Of a DNA stretch of 64,000 nt, positions 25,529-36,370 are shown one piece after another. Source of the stretch: Hyphomicrobiales bacterium (GTDB lineage Bacteria; Pseudomonadota; Alphaproteobacteria; Rhizobiales; Rhizobiaceae); NCBI GenBank assembly GCA_900472575.1, contig UCIV01000013.1, positions 112,423 through 176,422 on the forward strand. Reading direction: 5' to 3'. The notes under the pieces are model-generated. The model saw only the letters and a list, made by a program, of their open reading frames with translations, had not been told where the DNA came from and searched no databases. Position 1 is the first letter of the stretch. Each line of letters opens with the position of its first letter. The translations under genes and the position numbers were made by a program.

Positions 25529-27478
25529 ATGACCGAACCCCTGATTTCGCTTTCCGGCCTGCGCCGCGACTATGCTTCCGGCGATGGCACGATCACCGTC
25601 CTGAAAGACGTCGACCTGACCATCAAAAAAGGCGAGATGGTCGCGATCATCGGCGCCTCCGGCTCCGGCAAGTCGACCCTGATGAACATTCTCGGACTGC
25701 TCGACCGGCCGACCGAAGGCACCTACAAGATTTCCGGCCGCGAAACCTCGGCCCTCGACGACGACGACCGCTCGGCGCTGCGGCGCGAGCATTTCGGTTT
25801 CATCTTCCAGCGCTATCATCTGCTGGACGAGATTTCGGCGCTCTCCAATGTCGAGATCCCGGCGGTCTATGCCGGCCGCGACCGCAGCCAGCGGCGTGAA
25901 CGGGCAGCCGCCCTGCTCGGACGCCTCGGCATGGCGGATCGCACCGAACATCGGCCGGGCCATCTCTCCGGCGGCCAGCAGCAGCGCGTGTCGATTGCCC
26001 GCGCGCTGATGAACGATGCCGACGTGATCCTGGCGGACGAGCCAACCGGCGCGCTCGACAAGGCAAGCGGCGAGGAAGTCCTGCGCATCCTTGACGAGTT
26101 GCATGCCGAAGGCCGCACCATCATCATCGTCACCCATGATGTGACGGTTGCTGCCCGCACTGAACGTATCATCGAAATATCCGACGGCCGGATCATTTCC
26201 GATACTCGCTCCAGGGAGCTTCCCGCTCCGTTAAAGGAAACAGCGCCGCGAACCGCCGCCCCTTCCCACCGCGTCGGCGCAGGCCTCGACCGTTTTCGCG
26301 AAGCCTTCCTGATGGCCTGCAAGGCGCTGAAAGCGCATCGCATGCGCTCCTTCCTGACCATGCTCGGCATCATCATCGGCATTGCCTCGGTCATCTCGGT
26401 CGTCGCGCTCGGCACCGGCAGCCAGCAAAAAGTGCTTGCCAATATCAGCAGCCTCGGCACCAACACGCTGGAAGTCTTTCCCGGCACCGGTTTCGGAGAC
26501 ATGCGCTCCGGCCGGGTGAAAACCCTTGTCGTCTCCGACGCCAATGCACTGGCGAAACTGCCCTATATCGCCGCCGCGACGCCGACGGTCTCCACCAGCA
26601 CCACAGCACGCTTCGGCGCAACCGAAGCCAACGCCCTGATCAACGGCGTCGGCAGCAGATATTTCGAGGTCAAGGGGTCGAAACTCGTCGCCGGCCGTTT
26701 CTTCGACGATGCCGGCGTGCAGGCCATGGAACAGGATGCGGTCATCGATGAAAACACGGCAAAGACCCTGTTCGGCAGCGATACAGCCAAGGCAATCGGC
26801 CAGGTGTTTCTGGCCGGAAGCGTGCCGTCGCGGGTGATCGGCGTGATCTCGTCGCAGCAGGGCGGTTTCGGCTCCAGCGACAATCTCTCGATCTACCTGC
26901 CCTATACCAGCGTTCAGACCCGTTTCACCGGCGACCAGTCGCTGCGCAGCATCACGCTCAGGATCAGCGACGATGCCGACACGAGCGTTGCCGAACAGGC
27001 GGTCACCACCTTCCTTACCGGCCGCCACGGCACGAAGGACTTTTTCGTCTTAAATACCGACGACATCCGCCAGACCATCACCAGCACGACACAAACGATG
27101 ACGCTGCTGATCGGCGCGATCGCGGTCATCTCACTGATCGTCGGCGGCATCGGTGTGATGAATATCATGCTGGTCTCGGTGTCGGAACGGGTCAGCGAAA
27201 TCGGCGTGCGCATGGCGGTCGGAGCCAGACGACAGGATATCCTGCAGCAGTTCCTGATTGAGGCCGTGCTCGTCTGCCTGATCGGCGGCGTGCTCGGCGT
27301 GGCGCTCGCGCTTCTGTTCGGCGCGACATTCAGCCTGTTCGGTTCGAGCTTCAGCCTTGTGTTCACGACTGCACCCATCGTTCTTGCAGTGGTCTCGTCC
27401 TGCCTCATCGGCATCGCCTTCGGCTATCTTCCGGCACGCAACGCGTCGCGGCTTGATCCGGTGGCGGCTCTTGCGTGA
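25529..27478 (+). CDS. macB: MacB-type ABC exporter (ATPase fused to permease)
   Basis: A 649-aa mechanotransmitting ABC protein. The N-terminal ATPase has Walker A GASGSGKST (42-50), Q-loop FIFQRYHLLDEISALSN, signature LSGGQQQRVSIARAL and Walker B VILADEPTGALD. After a linker, the FtsX-like permease follows: a first transmembrane helix (SFLTMLGIIIGIASVISVVA), a large periplasmic domain, and three helices at the C-terminus including LIVGGIGVMNIMLVSVSERV and GVRMAVGARRQDILQQF. This is complete MacB architecture. Preceded by MacA and followed 28 bp later by a TetR gene in the same direction, which may regulate this or the next exporter. Confidence 0.92.
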   Translation: MTEPLISLSGLRRDYASGDGTITVLKDVDLTIKKGEMVAIIGASGSGKSTLMNILGLLDRPTEGTYKISGRETSALDDDDRSALRREHFGFIFQRYHLLDEISALSNVEIPAVYAGRDRSQRRERAAALLGRLGMADRTEHRPGHLSGGQQQRVSIARALMNDADVILADEPTGALDKASGEEVLRILDELHAEGRTIIIVTHDVTVAARTERIIEISDGRIISDTRSRELPAPLKETAPRTAAPSHRVGAGLDRFREAFLMACKALKAHRMRSFLTMLGIIIGIASVISVVALGTGSQQKVLANISSLGTNTLEVFPGTGFGDMRSGRVKTLVVSDANALAKLPYIAAATPTVSTSTTARFGATEANALINGVGSRYFEVKGSKLVAGRFFDDAGVQAMEQDAVIDENTAKTLFGSDTAKAIGQVFLAGSVPSRVIGVISSQQGGFGSSDNLSIYLPYTSVQTRFTGDQSLRSITLRISDDADTSVAEQAVTTFLTGRHGTKDFFVLNTDDIRQTITSTTQTMTLLIGAIAVISLIVGGIGVMNIMLVSVSERVSEIGVRMAVGARRQDILQQFLIEAVLVCLIGGVLGVALALLFGATFSLFGSSFSLVFTTAPIVLAVVSSCLIGIAFGYLPARNASRLDPVAALA

Positions 27479-27506
27479 TGCCGGCGAACAGCCGACACTG
27501 CGGTTG

Positions 27507-28151
27507 ATGGATAACAACGACACGATGCCCGAAATCAAACGTTCAAGGGGACGCCCGAAAACGCAGAGCGACGACGAGCGCCGCCAGGCGATCGTCGAGG
27601 AGGCCCAGCGCACCTTCGTCGAACTCGGCTATCGCGGCACCACGACCGATATCGTGGCGGCGCGATGTCATATCTCCAAGCAAACCCTCTATCGGGTATT
27701 CAAAAGCAAGGCGGATCTATTCCTCGCGGTCGTCGGCTCGCATCGCCGGATGATGCTCGCTCTGCCGCGCCCCGAAGATGAAGACAGGCCCGTCGATGAA
27801 GTTTTAGCAGATATCTTCATGATCGACATCGATGAGGCAGCGGAACGGGAACGCGAAGCCTTCATCTCCTTCGTCATACGGGAATCGCAGCAGGTTCCCG
27901 AACTGGTCGATATTTTGCACCGGGAGGGTGTCGACCGATCACGAAAGCTTCTCGCGGAATGGCTCGATCTTCAGGTGGCCCGCAAGACGATTGCGATCGA
28001 CAACACATTGAGCGGCGCGCGAATGCTGATGGATCTCCTGTTCGGCGGCATGGCCGGGCCGGGTAGCCGCGACTGGAAAGACCGGGCGGATCGGAACCGC
28101 CATCTGCGGCGCTGCATCGGCGTCTTTGTCCGGGGAAACCAGCCTCACTGA
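27507..28151 (+). CDS. TetR-family transcriptional regulator
   Basis: A 214-aa regulator. A basic N-terminal tail (KRSRGRPKTQSDDERRQAI) leads to the helix-turn-helix with AQRTFVELGYRGTTTDIVAA, RCHISKQTLYRVFKSKADLF; the GRPK motif is common in this subfamily. The C-terminal part is all-helical with FISFVIRESQQVPELVDIL, a TetR_C_7-like pattern. ATG 27507 (MDNNDTMPE) is preferred; ATG 27525 is possible, and the frame extends upstream only inside macB. It lies between macB and a YhiI/RbbA/YhhJ exporter. The perfect palindrome at 28183-28198, just before yhiI, makes that operon the most likely target (inference). Confidence 0.87.
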   Translation: MDNNDTMPEIKRSRGRPKTQSDDERRQAIVEEAQRTFVELGYRGTTTDIVAARCHISKQTLYRVFKSKADLFLAVVGSHRRMMLALPRPEDEDRPVDEVLADIFMIDIDEAAEREREAFISFVIRESQQVPELVDILHREGVDRSRKLLAEWLDLQVARKTIAIDNTLSGARMLMDLLFGGMAGPGSRDWKDRADRNRHLRRCIGVFVRGNQPH

Positions 28152-28182
28152 AGGTGCGCGCCGACATTCAGCAAAAAGTTGC

Positions 28183-28198
28183 ATTGACCGTGGTCAAT
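28183..28198. promoter_or_regulatory. Candidate TetR operator before the yhiI-like gene
   Basis: ATTGACC-GT-GGTCAAT is a perfect 7-bp inverted repeat lying 59 bp upstream of the yhiI-like start and 31 bp after the tetR stop. The left arm contains TTGACC, which could serve as a -35 box, so repressor binding would block the promoter. Confidence 0.55.
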
Positions 28199-28257
28199 TC
28201 GCCATGGCGCGATAAGTCTATCGTCACGGGAACATTTGCAATTGCCTGGGGGCAGTG

Positions 28258-29328
28258 ATGACGAAATCCGCAAGGGGATGGGTCTGGGGCGTAATCGCCG
28301 TCGTGTTGGTTGCTATCGGCTATTACGCTTGGACGGTTTTCCGCGGCGACAGTCTTCCCGCAGGCTTTACCTCCAGCAACGGCCGCATCGAAGCGGTGGA
28401 AATCGACATCTCCACCAAGACCGCCGGCCGGCTGAAGGAGTTGATGGTTCGCGAAGGTGATTTCGTCAAGGCGGGTCAGGTTCTGGCCAAGATGGATACC
28501 GCCCAGCTGGAAGCCAGCAAGCGTCAGGCGCAAGCGCAGCTTCGCCGCGCAGAAATTTCCGTCGATACCGCCCACAGCCTCGTCGCTCAGCGCGAGGCCG
28601 AACGCAAATCGGCCCTCGCAGTGATAGAGCAACGCAAGGCACAGCTCGACTCGGCGCAAAAGACCAACGCCCGCTCGCGGCAACTGCTCGCCAACAATAC
28701 CGTTTCGCAGCAGGTGGTCGATGACAGCGAGGCGGCCGAACAGGCGGCACGCGCCACGCTCGCCTCGGCGGAAGCCTCGCTTGCGGCCTCCGATGCGGCA
28801 ATCAACGCCGCCAAGGCGCAGGTGGTGGATGCAGAGGCTTCGGTAGATGCAGCCAAGGCCCAGATCGACAGCGTCGATACCGATATCGCTGATAGCACGC
28901 TGACATCGCCGCGCGACGGCCGGGTCCAGTACCGCGTCGCCCAACCGGGAGAGGTTTTGTCCGCCGGCGGCCGCGTTCTCAATCTCGTGGATCTCGGCGA
29001 TGTCTACATGACCTTCTTCCTGCCCACCGCGCAGGCCGGCCAGACTCCGATCGGCTCCGACGTCCGCCTCGTCCTCGACGCGGCGCCCCAATACACGATC
29101 CCGGCAAAAGTCTCTTTCGTTGCCGATGTCGCGCAGTTCACGCCGAAAACGGTTGAAACTGAAGAAGAGCGCCAGAAACTGACCTTCCGGGTCCGCGCCC
29201 AGATCCCGCAGGAACTGCTCCAGAAATACATCCAGTACGTCAAGACCGGCCTGCCGGGCATGGCCTATGTCCGGCTCGATCCGCAGGCCGCATGGCCGGA
29301 AAATCTCGAACGCAACCTCGTGAAGTGA
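28258..29328 (+). CDS. yhiI: HlyD-family adaptor of an ABC exporter (YhiI/YbhG type)
   Basis: Periplasmic adaptor of 356 aa with one N-terminal membrane anchor ([18 protein letters not shown]). The split lipoyl-like domain reads [20 protein letters not shown] with [18 protein letters not shown], and [20 protein letters not shown]; a long alanine-rich coiled coil lies between them. ATG 28258 follows GGGGCAGTG; a GTG one codon earlier is less likely. Together with the next two genes it forms the yhiI-rbbA-yhhJ type arrangement known from enterobacteria, an ABC exporter with adaptor, double-ATPase/permease fusion and second permease. Confidence 0.88.
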   Translation: MTKSARGWVWGVIAVVLVAIGYYAWTVFRGDSLPAGFTSSNGRIEAVEIDISTKTAGRLKELMVREGDFVKAGQVLAKMDTAQLEASKRQAQAQLRRAEISVDTAHSLVAQREAERKSALAVIEQRKAQLDSAQKTNARSRQLLANNTVSQQVVDDSEAAEQAARATLASAEASLAASDAAINAAKAQVVDAEASVDAAKAQIDSVDTDIADSTLTSPRDGRVQYRVAQPGEVLSAGGRVLNLVDLGDVYMTFFLPTAQAGQTPIGSDVRLVLDAAPQYTIPAKVSFVADVAQFTPKTVETEEERQKLTFRVRAQIPQELLQKYIQYVKTGLPGMAYVRLDPQAAWPENLERNLVK

Positions 29329-29338
29329 CGGCGCCGAT

Positions 29339-32119
29339 ATGGACGCCGTCGACAAACACGCCCCAAGCGACAGCAAGCCGGTGGTCCGGCTGCAGCAGGT
29401 ATCGCTTGCCTACAAGAAGACGGTCGCGCTCGATGACGTGTCGATCGATATACCCTCCGGCTGCATGGTCGGGATGATCGGGCCGGATGGCGTCGGCAAG
29501 TCGAGCCTTCTGTCGCTCGTCTCCGGCGCCCGCGCGATCCAGAAGGGCAAGGTCGAGGTGCTTGGCGGCGACATGTCCGACGCTCGCCACCGCGACACGA
29601 CCTGCCCGAAGATCGCCTATATGCCGCAAGGGCTGGGCAAGAACCTTTACCCGACCCTGTCGGTCTTCGAGAATGTCGACTTTTTCGCCCGCCTGTTCGG
29701 CCAGGACAGGGCCGAGCGCGAGGCGCGCATCAGGGAACTGCTGGAAAGCACCGGCCTCGGCCCCTTCGCCGATCGGCCTGCCGCAAAACTTTCGGGCGGC
29801 ATGAAGCAGAAACTCGGCCTCTGCTGCGCCCTGATCCACGACCCTGACCTTCTGATCCTCGATGAGCCGACGACCGGCGTCGATCCGCTGTCCCGCCGGC
29901 AGTTCTGGGAACTGATCGATACGATCCGCGCCGGCCGGCCCGGCATGAGCGTCATCGTTGCCACCGCCTATATGGAAGAGGCTGCCGGCTTCGACTGGCT
30001 TGTCGCCATGAATGCCGGCAAGGTTCTCGATACCGGCACGCCGGCCGAACTGCTGTCGCGCACCGGCACCGACAATCTCGACGCCGCCTTCATCGCGCTT
30101 CTTCCCGAAGCCGAGCGCCGCGGCCATGTCGATGTCGTCATCCCGCCGCGCCAGCATGACGGAGCGGAAGACTACGCCATCGAGGCGAGCCATCTCAGCA
30201 TGCGCTTCGGCAGTTTTACCGCAGTCGACAATGTCAGCTTCCAGATCCCGCGCGGTGAAATCTTCGGCTTTCTCGGCTCCAATGGCTGCGGCAAGTCGAC
30301 GACGATGAAAATGCTAACCGGGCTTCTCGCCGCCAGCGAAGGCGAGGCAAAGCTCTTCGGCCGCACGGTCGATGCCAGCGACATGGCCGTGCGCCGCCGT
30401 GTCGGCTACATGAGCCAGGCCTTTTCGCTCTATAGCGAACTCACCGTGCGCCAGAATTTCGATCTGCACGCCCGCCTGTTCAAGCTGCCGGAAGACAAGA
30501 TCCCCGCCCGGATCGACGAAATGGCCAGCCGCTTCGGCCTCGCAGATGTGATGGAAACCCTGCCCGACGGCCTGCCGCTCGGCATCCGCCAGCGCCTGTC
30601 GCTTGCAGTTGCGATGATCCACGCGCCGGATGTGCTGATCCTCGACGAACCGACCTCCGGCGTCGATCCCATCGCCCGCGACGCCTTCTGGCAGATCCTT
30701 GCCGATCTCTCCCGCAAGGATAACGTCACCATCTTCATCTCCACCCATTTCATGAACGAGGCGGAACGCTGCGACCGCATCTCGCTCATGCATGCCGGCA
30801 AGGTGCTGATCAGCGACACGCCGGACGGGATCGCCAGAAGCCGCAATGCCGCAACACTCGAAGAAGCCTTCATCGCCTATCTGGAAGAAGCGTCCGGCAT
30901 CACGCCATCCGAAAAGACCGAAAAGAAAGCTGATCCGGCGCCAGCAAAGCTGGTCCTCTCCCACGACACCCATGCGCCGAAAAAGCGCCGCCTCTTCGAT
31001 TTCCGCCGCATGTTCAGTTATACGCGGCGCGAAACGCTGGAGCTGCAGCGCGACCCGATCCGCGCCACGCTCGCCGTGCTCGGCAGCGTCATCCTGATGT
31101 TCGTCATCGGCTACGGCATCAACATGGATGTCGAGGACCTGACATTTGCCGTGCTCGACCGCGACGACTCGACGATCAGCCGCGACTATGTGCTGGATAT
31201 CGCGGGCTCGCGTTATTTCATCGAAAAAGAGCCGATCCGCGATTATGCCGATATGGACAAGCGGATGCGGGAGGGCGAGATCAGTCTGGCGATCGAGATC
31301 CCGCCCGGCTTCGGCCGCAACGTGCTGCGCGGCGATACGGTCGAGATCGGCGCCTGGATCGACGGCGCCATGCCGCAGCGGGCCGAAACCGTCAGCGGTT
31401 ACGTCCAGGGCATGCATGCCAACTGGCTGAACCGCAAGGCGAAGGAGATCAACGGGGCCGCGGCCACGCAAGGGGCCTTCTCCATCGAAACCCGCTTCCG
31501 CTACAATCCGGACGTCAAGAGCCTCGTCGCGATGGTACCGGCGGTCATCCCGCTCCTTCTGATCCTCATTCCCGCCATGCTTTCGGCCCTCAGCGTCGTG
31601 CGCGAAAAGGAACTGGGCTCGATCATCAATCTCTACGTCACGCCGGTAACCCGGCTGGAATTCCTGTTCGGCAAGCAGCTGCCCTATATCGTGCTCGGCA
31701 TGCTGAATTTCGTGCTGCTGGTCGCCTTCGCCACGCTGATTTTTCGCGTGCCCTTCACCGGCAGTTTCATCACCTATGCGACGGCTGCCCTCCTCTACGT
31801 CATCATCGCCACCTCTATCGGCATATTGATGTCCACCTTCATGTCGAGCCAGATCGCCGCCATCTTCGGCACCGCGCTTCTGACGCTGATCCCCGCCACG
31901 CAATATTCCGGCATGACCGACCCGGTCTCCTCGCTTCAGGGTGCGGGTGCCCTGATCGGCCAGATCTATCCGACCAGCTATTTCATGACGATCTCGCGCG
32001 GCACCTTCTCCAAGGCGCTGGATTTTGCCGGGCTGGCTGGTTCCTTCGTGCCGCTTCTGATCGCCATCCCCATTCTGGCCGCACTCGGCGCGGTGCTTCT
32101 CAAGAAGCAGGAGAGCTGA
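29339..32119 (+). CDS. rbbA: ABC exporter: two ATPase domains fused to a permease (RbbA/YhiH type)
   Basis: A 926-aa fusion. The first ATPase domain has Walker [10 protein letters not shown] (48-56), signature [11 protein letters not shown] and [15 protein letters not shown]. The second has Walker [10 protein letters not shown] (about 313-321), [14 protein letters not shown], but its signature region reads [11 protein letters not shown], lacking the LSGG core. From about residue 560 an ABC-2 type permease half follows with a large extracytoplasmic loop and about five C-terminal membrane segments ([40 protein letters not shown]). Family members include E. coli RbbA, reported as ribosome-associated, although the domain order is that of an exporter. 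Ten bp after yhiI; the permease gene follows by 3 bp. Confidence 0.9.
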   Translation: MDAVDKHAPSDSKPVVRLQQVSLAYKKTVALDDVSIDIPSGCMVGMIGPDGVGKSSLLSLVSGARAIQKGKVEVLGGDMSDARHRDTTCPKIAYMPQGLGKNLYPTLSVFENVDFFARLFGQDRAEREARIRELLESTGLGPFADRPAAKLSGGMKQKLGLCCALIHDPDLLILDEPTTGVDPLSRRQFWELIDTIRAGRPGMSVIVATAYMEEAAGFDWLVAMNAGKVLDTGTPAELLSRTGTDNLDAAFIALLPEAERRGHVDVVIPPRQHDGAEDYAIEASHLSMRFGSFTAVDNVSFQIPRGEIFGFLGSNGCGKSTTMKMLTGLLAASEGEAKLFGRTVDASDMAVRRRVGYMSQAFSLYSELTVRQNFDLHARLFKLPEDKIPARIDEMASRFGLADVMETLPDGLPLGIRQRLSLAVAMIHAPDVLILDEPTSGVDPIARDAFWQILADLSRKDNVTIFISTHFMNEAERCDRISLMHAGKVLISDTPDGIARSRNAATLEEAFIAYLEEASGITPSEKTEKKADPAPAKLVLSHDTHAPKKRRLFDFRRMFSYTRRETLELQRDPIRATLAVLGSVILMFVIGYGINMDVEDLTFAVLDRDDSTISRDYVLDIAGSRYFIEKEPIRDYADMDKRMREGEISLAIEIPPGFGRNVLRGDTVEIGAWIDGAMPQRAETVSGYVQGMHANWLNRKAKEINGAAATQGAFSIETRFRYNPDVKSLVAMVPAVIPLLLILIPAMLSALSVVREKELGSIINLYVTPVTRLEFLFGKQLPYIVLGMLNFVLLVAFATLIFRVPFTGSFITYATAALLYVIIATSIGILMSTFMSSQIAAIFGTALLTLIPATQYSGMTDPVSSLQGAGALIGQIYPTSYFMTISRGTFSKALDFAGLAGSFVPLLIAIPILAALGAVLLKKQES

Positions 32120-32122
32120 CCC

Positions 32123-33235
32123 ATGTTCTCGTCCAACATCTTTCAGCTCGGCCTCAAGGAGTTGCGCGGCCTCGCCCGTGATCCGATGCTGCTTCTGCTG
32201 ATCGTCTACGCCTTCAGTCTGCAGATCTATACCGGCTCCAGCGCCATGCCCGAGACGCTCAACAATGCCGCCGTCGCCATTGTCGACGAGGACCAGTCGC
32301 CGCTATCGGGCCGCATCAGCACCGCCTTCATGCCTCCCTATTTCGTGCCGCCGAAACAGATCTCGATCGCCGAGATGGACAGTCGCATGGATGCCGGCCT
32401 AGATACATTCGCGCTCAACATCCCACCGGATTTCCAGCGCGATGTCTTGGCCAATCAGCAGCCTGCGATCCAGCTCAATGTCGATGCGACACGCATGAGC
32501 CAGGCCTTCAGCGGCAGCGGCTATATCCAGACGATCGTTTCAAACGAGGTCAGCGAATTCCTCAACCGCTACCGCGGCGCAAGCAGCGTCCCGGTGGATC
32601 TCACGCTCAGGGCACGCTTCAATCCCTCGCTCGACAAATCCTGGTTCGGCTCGATCACCAACATCATCACATCGATCACCATGCTGTCGATCGTGCTCAC
32701 CGGTGCCGCCCTCATCCGCGAACGCGAACACGGCACGATCGAGCATCTGCTCGTCATGCCGGTCACGCCGACGGAAATCATGATCAGCAAGATCTGGTCG
32801 ATGGGCCTCGTCGTGCTTCTGGCCTCCAGCTTCGCCCTGTTCGTCATCGTCAAAGGGCTACTGGCAATCCCGATCGAAGGCTCGCCCGCCGTCTTCCTTC
32901 TCGGCACGGCGCTGTTCCTGTTCGCCACCACCTCAATGGGCATATTTTTAGCGACCGTCGCCGGCTCCATGCCGCAATTCGGCCTGTTGCTGATCCTCGT
33001 GCTATTGCCGCTTCAGGTTCTCTCAGGCGCGATGACACCGCGCGAGAGCATGCCGGATATCATCCAGTACATCATGCTTCTCGCCCCCAACACGCATTTC
33101 GTCATCCTCGCCCAGGCCGTTCTGTTCCGCGGCGCGCAGCTCGACGTCGTCTGGCCGCAGCTTCTGGCGCTGCTGGTCATCGGCTCCGTGCTGTTCTGGC
33201 TGGCGCTACGCCGTTTCAGACGCTTCCTCAGATAG
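32123..33235 (+). CDS. yhhJ: ABC-2 type exporter permease (YhhJ type)
   Basis: A 370-aa permease with an N-terminal membrane helix (DPMLLLLIVYAFSLQIYTGS), a long extracytoplasmic domain (about residues 40-170) and five or six C-terminal helices, including IITSITMLSIVLTGAALIRE and LLLILVLLPLQVLSGAMTPR. The REREHGTIEHLLVMPVTPTE motif after the second helix is the ABC-2 hallmark. It should pair with the permease half of the RbbA-like protein to form the channel. Its stop is 9 bp from the convergent RND gene. Confidence 0.9.
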   Translation: MFSSNIFQLGLKELRGLARDPMLLLLIVYAFSLQIYTGSSAMPETLNNAAVAIVDEDQSPLSGRISTAFMPPYFVPPKQISIAEMDSRMDAGLDTFALNIPPDFQRDVLANQQPAIQLNVDATRMSQAFSGSGYIQTIVSNEVSEFLNRYRGASSVPVDLTLRARFNPSLDKSWFGSITNIITSITMLSIVLTGAALIREREHGTIEHLLVMPVTPTEIMISKIWSMGLVVLLASSFALFVIVKGLLAIPIEGSPAVFLLGTALFLFATTSMGIFLATVAGSMPQFGLLLILVLLPLQVLSGAMTPRESMPDIIQYIMLLAPNTHFVILAQAVLFRGAQLDVVWPQLLALLVIGSVLFWLALRRFRRFLR

Positions 33236-33244
33236 GCACCGCTT

Positions 33245-36200
33245 TCATTCTGCGGCGATTGCCGGGCGATGATCGTCGTTCGTCTCTGGCCGCTCCTCGT
33301 CCTTCCGCCGGCCAAGACGGCTGAGGAAACGGCCGAAACGATCCATCTCGACAAAGATCACCGGCGTGATGAACAGCGTCAACGCCTGGCTGACGATCAG
33401 GCCACCGACCACCGCGACGCCGAGCGGCTGGCGAAGCTCCGAGGACGCGCCGCCGCCGATCGCGATCGGCAGAGCACCGAGCAGCGCGCAGAAGGTCGTC
33501 ATCATGATTGGCCGGAAACGGCGCACACTTGCCTCATGGATCGCGGCCCCAGCACTCTCCCCCTTCTCCCGCATCGTCTCCACCGCCACGTCGATCATCA
33601 TGATGGCGTTCTTCTTGACGATGCCGATCAGCATTAGAAGCCCGATCAACGCGATGATCGAAAGGTCGAAGCCGAACAGTTTCAACGCCAGAAGTGCGCC
33701 GAATGCCGCAGCCGGCAGGCCGGAAAGGATCGTCAGCGGGTGGATGAAGCTTTCATAAAGCACCCCGAGCACGACATAGATGGTCAGCACCGCAGCCAAG
33801 ATCAGCAGCGGTGTATTGCCTTGGCTCTGCTGGAAAATCTGCGCCGTGCCGCCGTATGAAGTGAACACGTCGGCCGGCATATCCATCGATGCCTTGATCT
33901 GGTCGATCGCCGCCGTCGCATCGCTGAGCGAGACATTCTCCGGCAGGTTGAACGAAATCGTCGTCGAAACGAGCTGGCCTGTCTGGCTGATCGTCACCGG
34001 CGCGGTTTTCCGCTCCACATGGGCAAAGTTCGACAATGGCACCAGCGTGCCGTTGGACGACATGACCCGCACCTGCTGCAGCAACTGGTCGTTCCACTCC
34101 CGGCTGGTGTCGAACTCGACGATCACCTCGTAACTGTCACCCGTCGACTGGATTTCGGCAGCGTTATATCCGCCGAACGCCATCTGCAGCGATTTGCGCA
34201 GCGTATCGTCGGTAATGCCGAAACGGGCGGCCTTTTCCGTATCGACCTTGATATCGGCCTCGATCGCGTTGTTCTGCGCATCCGACGTCACGTCGGTAAA
34301 ATGCTGCCGGTCCTTGCGCATTGCATCCTGCAGCTTGCCGGACCATTCATTCGTATCGTCCACATCTACGGCCTGGACGACGAGCTGATATTGGCTGGCC
34401 GTGCTGCGCCCGCCGAAACGCAGGCTCTGCTGCGGCGTGATGAAAGCTCTTATACCGGCGATCCTGCCCGTCACCTGCCGCAGTTCCTGCAGCGTCTGCT
34501 GCAATGGCGGCCTTGCGTCACGGTCTTTCAGCTCGACAAAGATCGTGCCGTTATTGAGCGGGCTTCGGCTGTTGCCGCCGACCGTGGAGGTCACATGGTT
34601 GACCGCCGGGTTGGCGCGGATCGCAGCCACGACCTGAGCCTGCAGATCACGCATCGCCGTATAGGAAATGTCTTCGCGCGCACGCGTCGAAACCGAAAGC
34701 CTGCCGATATCCTCGGTCGGGAAGAAACTGCTCGGCAGCGTCTTGAACAGATAGATCGAGCCACCGACCGAAGCCAGGAAGACCAGCATGATCACCGTCC
34801 GGTTCCTGAGACACCAGCCGACCGAGCGATCATAACCGCGCAACGTCTTCTCAAAACCGCGATCGAATATCCTGACGATCAGGCTTGGGCGGTGATGCCG
34901 GTCCGACATCCGCGATCCGAGCATCGGCGTCACCGTCAGCGACACAACGGCCGAAGCGACGATCGCAAGGGCAACCACCATGCCGAATTCGTTGAACAGC
35001 CGGCCGACCACCCCGCCCATCAGCAGGATCGGGATGAACACGGCAATCAGCGAGATAGACATCGAGACGATCGTGTAACTGACCTCCGCGGCCCCCTGCA
35101 GCGCCGCCTGCCGCACCGGCATGCCGTCCTCGATATGCCGCATGATGTTTTCGAGCATCACGATCGCGTCGTCGACCACGAGGCCTACGGAAAGCGTCAG
35201 CCCCAGAAGCGAGATATTGTCGATACTGTAGCCGAACAGGTACATGGCCCCGAACGTCGTGACCAGCGACAGCGGCACCGCAAGCGCCGGCACGATCGTC
35301 GCCGAAACACGCCCGAGAAAGAGATAGATCACCAGCACGACCAGCGCGATCGTCAGCCCGAGCGTGAACTGCACATCGGAGATCGATTCACGGATCGAAA
35401 CGGACGAGTCGTTCATCACATTGAGCTGCACCGATGCCGGAAGCTCTGCCGTCAGCGCCGGCAGCTTGGCTTTCACCGCATCGACGACGGCAACCGTATT
35501 CGCATCCGGCTGGCGCTGCACGGCAAGCACGATGGCCGACTGGCCGTCATACCAGCTGCCCGCATCGAGGTTTTCGACACTGTCCTCCACCCGCGCGATG
35601 TCCCCGAGATGGATCGGCGCACCGTTGGGCGAGGCGATCACCAGCGAACGGAATTCTTGCGCGTTGGTGCGCTGGGTGTCGGCATTGATCGTCAGCTTCT
35701 GGCTGCCATTCTGCAGCGAGCCGACCGGCGCCTGGCTGTTGGCGGCCTCGATCGCGTTTGTCACGCTTTGCACACCGAGCCCGCGCGCCTGCAGCTTGTC
35801 CGGGTCAACCTCGACGCGAACGGCATAGGTCTTCGCCCCGAAGATCGACACTTCGGCAACGCCGGGCAGTGTCGAAAGCGTCGGCGAGATGACGTTCTCG
35901 GCAATCTCGTCCACCTTGCTCGGCGGCAGGCTGTCGCTTTTGACGGTCAGAAGCAGCACCGGCGCATCCGCCGGGTTGGTCTTGCGATAGCTCGGCGCCG
36001 TCGTCATGTTGTCCGGCAATTGCCGGCTTGCCTGCGAGATCGCCGCCTGCACGTCGGCGGCGGCGGCATCGATATTGCGGCTCAGATCGAATTGCAGCAC
36101 GATAGAGGAACTGCCGAGCGAGTTGGTCGCGCTGATTTCGCTGATGCCCGGAATGGTCTCGAATTTCTTGATCAGCGGCGTGGAAACCGCCGTCGCCATC

Positions 36201-36370
36201 GTCTGGGGCGAAGCGCCGCTCAACGACGAGGACACATTGATCGTCGGAAAATCCACCTGCGGCAACGCCGCGACCGGCAACATCCGGTATCCGGCAAGAC
36301 CGGCCAATATCGCGCCGATGGCAAGAAGCGTGGTGGCGACGGGACGCCTGATGCAGAATTCGGAGATCAA
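33245..36370 (-). CDS. RND efflux permease (MdtB/MdtC-like)
   Basis: Second full-length RND transporter, 1041 aa. It starts MISEFCIRRPVATTLLAIGA, close to the MdtB/MdtC/MuxB group. Proton-relay residues are present in LSVGLVVDDAIVMLENIMRH and MLIGIVKKNAIMMIDVAVET. Porter segments include VDFPTINVSSSLSGASPQTM and SLGSSSIVLQFDLSRNIDAA. In enterobacteria MdtB and MdtC act as a heteromer; only one pump gene is present here, so it is presumably homotrimeric. ATG overlaps the adaptor stop by four bases. The outer-membrane partner is not in the window. Confidence 0.92.
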   Translation of the reverse strand: MISEFCIRRPVATTLLAIGAILAGLAGYRMLPVAALPQVDFPTINVSSSLSGASPQTMATAVSTPLIKKFETIPGISEISATNSLGSSSIVLQFDLSRNIDAAAADVQAAISQASRQLPDNMTTAPSYRKTNPADAPVLLLTVKSDSLPPSKVDEIAENVISPTLSTLPGVAEVSIFGAKTYAVRVEVDPDKLQARGLGVQSVTNAIEAANSQAPVGSLQNGSQKLTINADTQRTNAQEFRSLVIASPNGAPIHLGDIARVEDSVENLDAGSWYDGQSAIVLAVQRQPDANTVAVVDAVKAKLPALTAELPASVQLNVMNDSSVSIRESISDVQFTLGLTIALVVLVIYLFLGRVSATIVPALAVPLSLVTTFGAMYLFGYSIDNISLLGLTLSVGLVVDDAIVMLENIMRHIEDGMPVRQAALQGAAEVSYTIVSMSISLIAVFIPILLMGGVVGRLFNEFGMVVALAIVASAVVSLTVTPMLGSRMSDRHHRPSLIVRIFDRGFEKTLRGYDRSVGWCLRNRTVIMLVFLASVGGSIYLFKTLPSSFFPTEDIGRLSVSTRAREDISYTAMRDLQAQVVAAIRANPAVNHVTSTVGGNSRSPLNNGTIFVELKDRDARPPLQQTLQELRQVTGRIAGIRAFITPQQSLRFGGRSTASQYQLVVQAVDVDDTNEWSGKLQDAMRKDRQHFTDVTSDAQNNAIEADIKVDTEKAARFGITDDTLRKSLQMAFGGYNAAEIQSTGDSYEVIVEFDTSREWNDQLLQQVRVMSSNGTLVPLSNFAHVERKTAPVTISQTGQLVSTTISFNLPENVSLSDATAAIDQIKASMDMPADVFTSYGGTAQIFQQSQGNTPLLILAAVLTIYVVLGVLYESFIHPLTILSGLPAAAFGALLALKLFGFDLSIIALIGLLMLIGIVKKNAIMMIDVAVETMREKGESAGAAIHEASVRRFRPIMMTTFCALLGALPIAIGGGASSELRQPLGVAVVGGLIVSQALTLFITPVIFVEMDRFGRFLSRLGRRKDEERPETNDDHRPAIAAE

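Noticed and set aside
30314..31903. Long open frame antisense to the RbbA-like gene
   Set aside because: Translation is low-complexity (Gly, Asp, Arg, His) with no recognisable domain.
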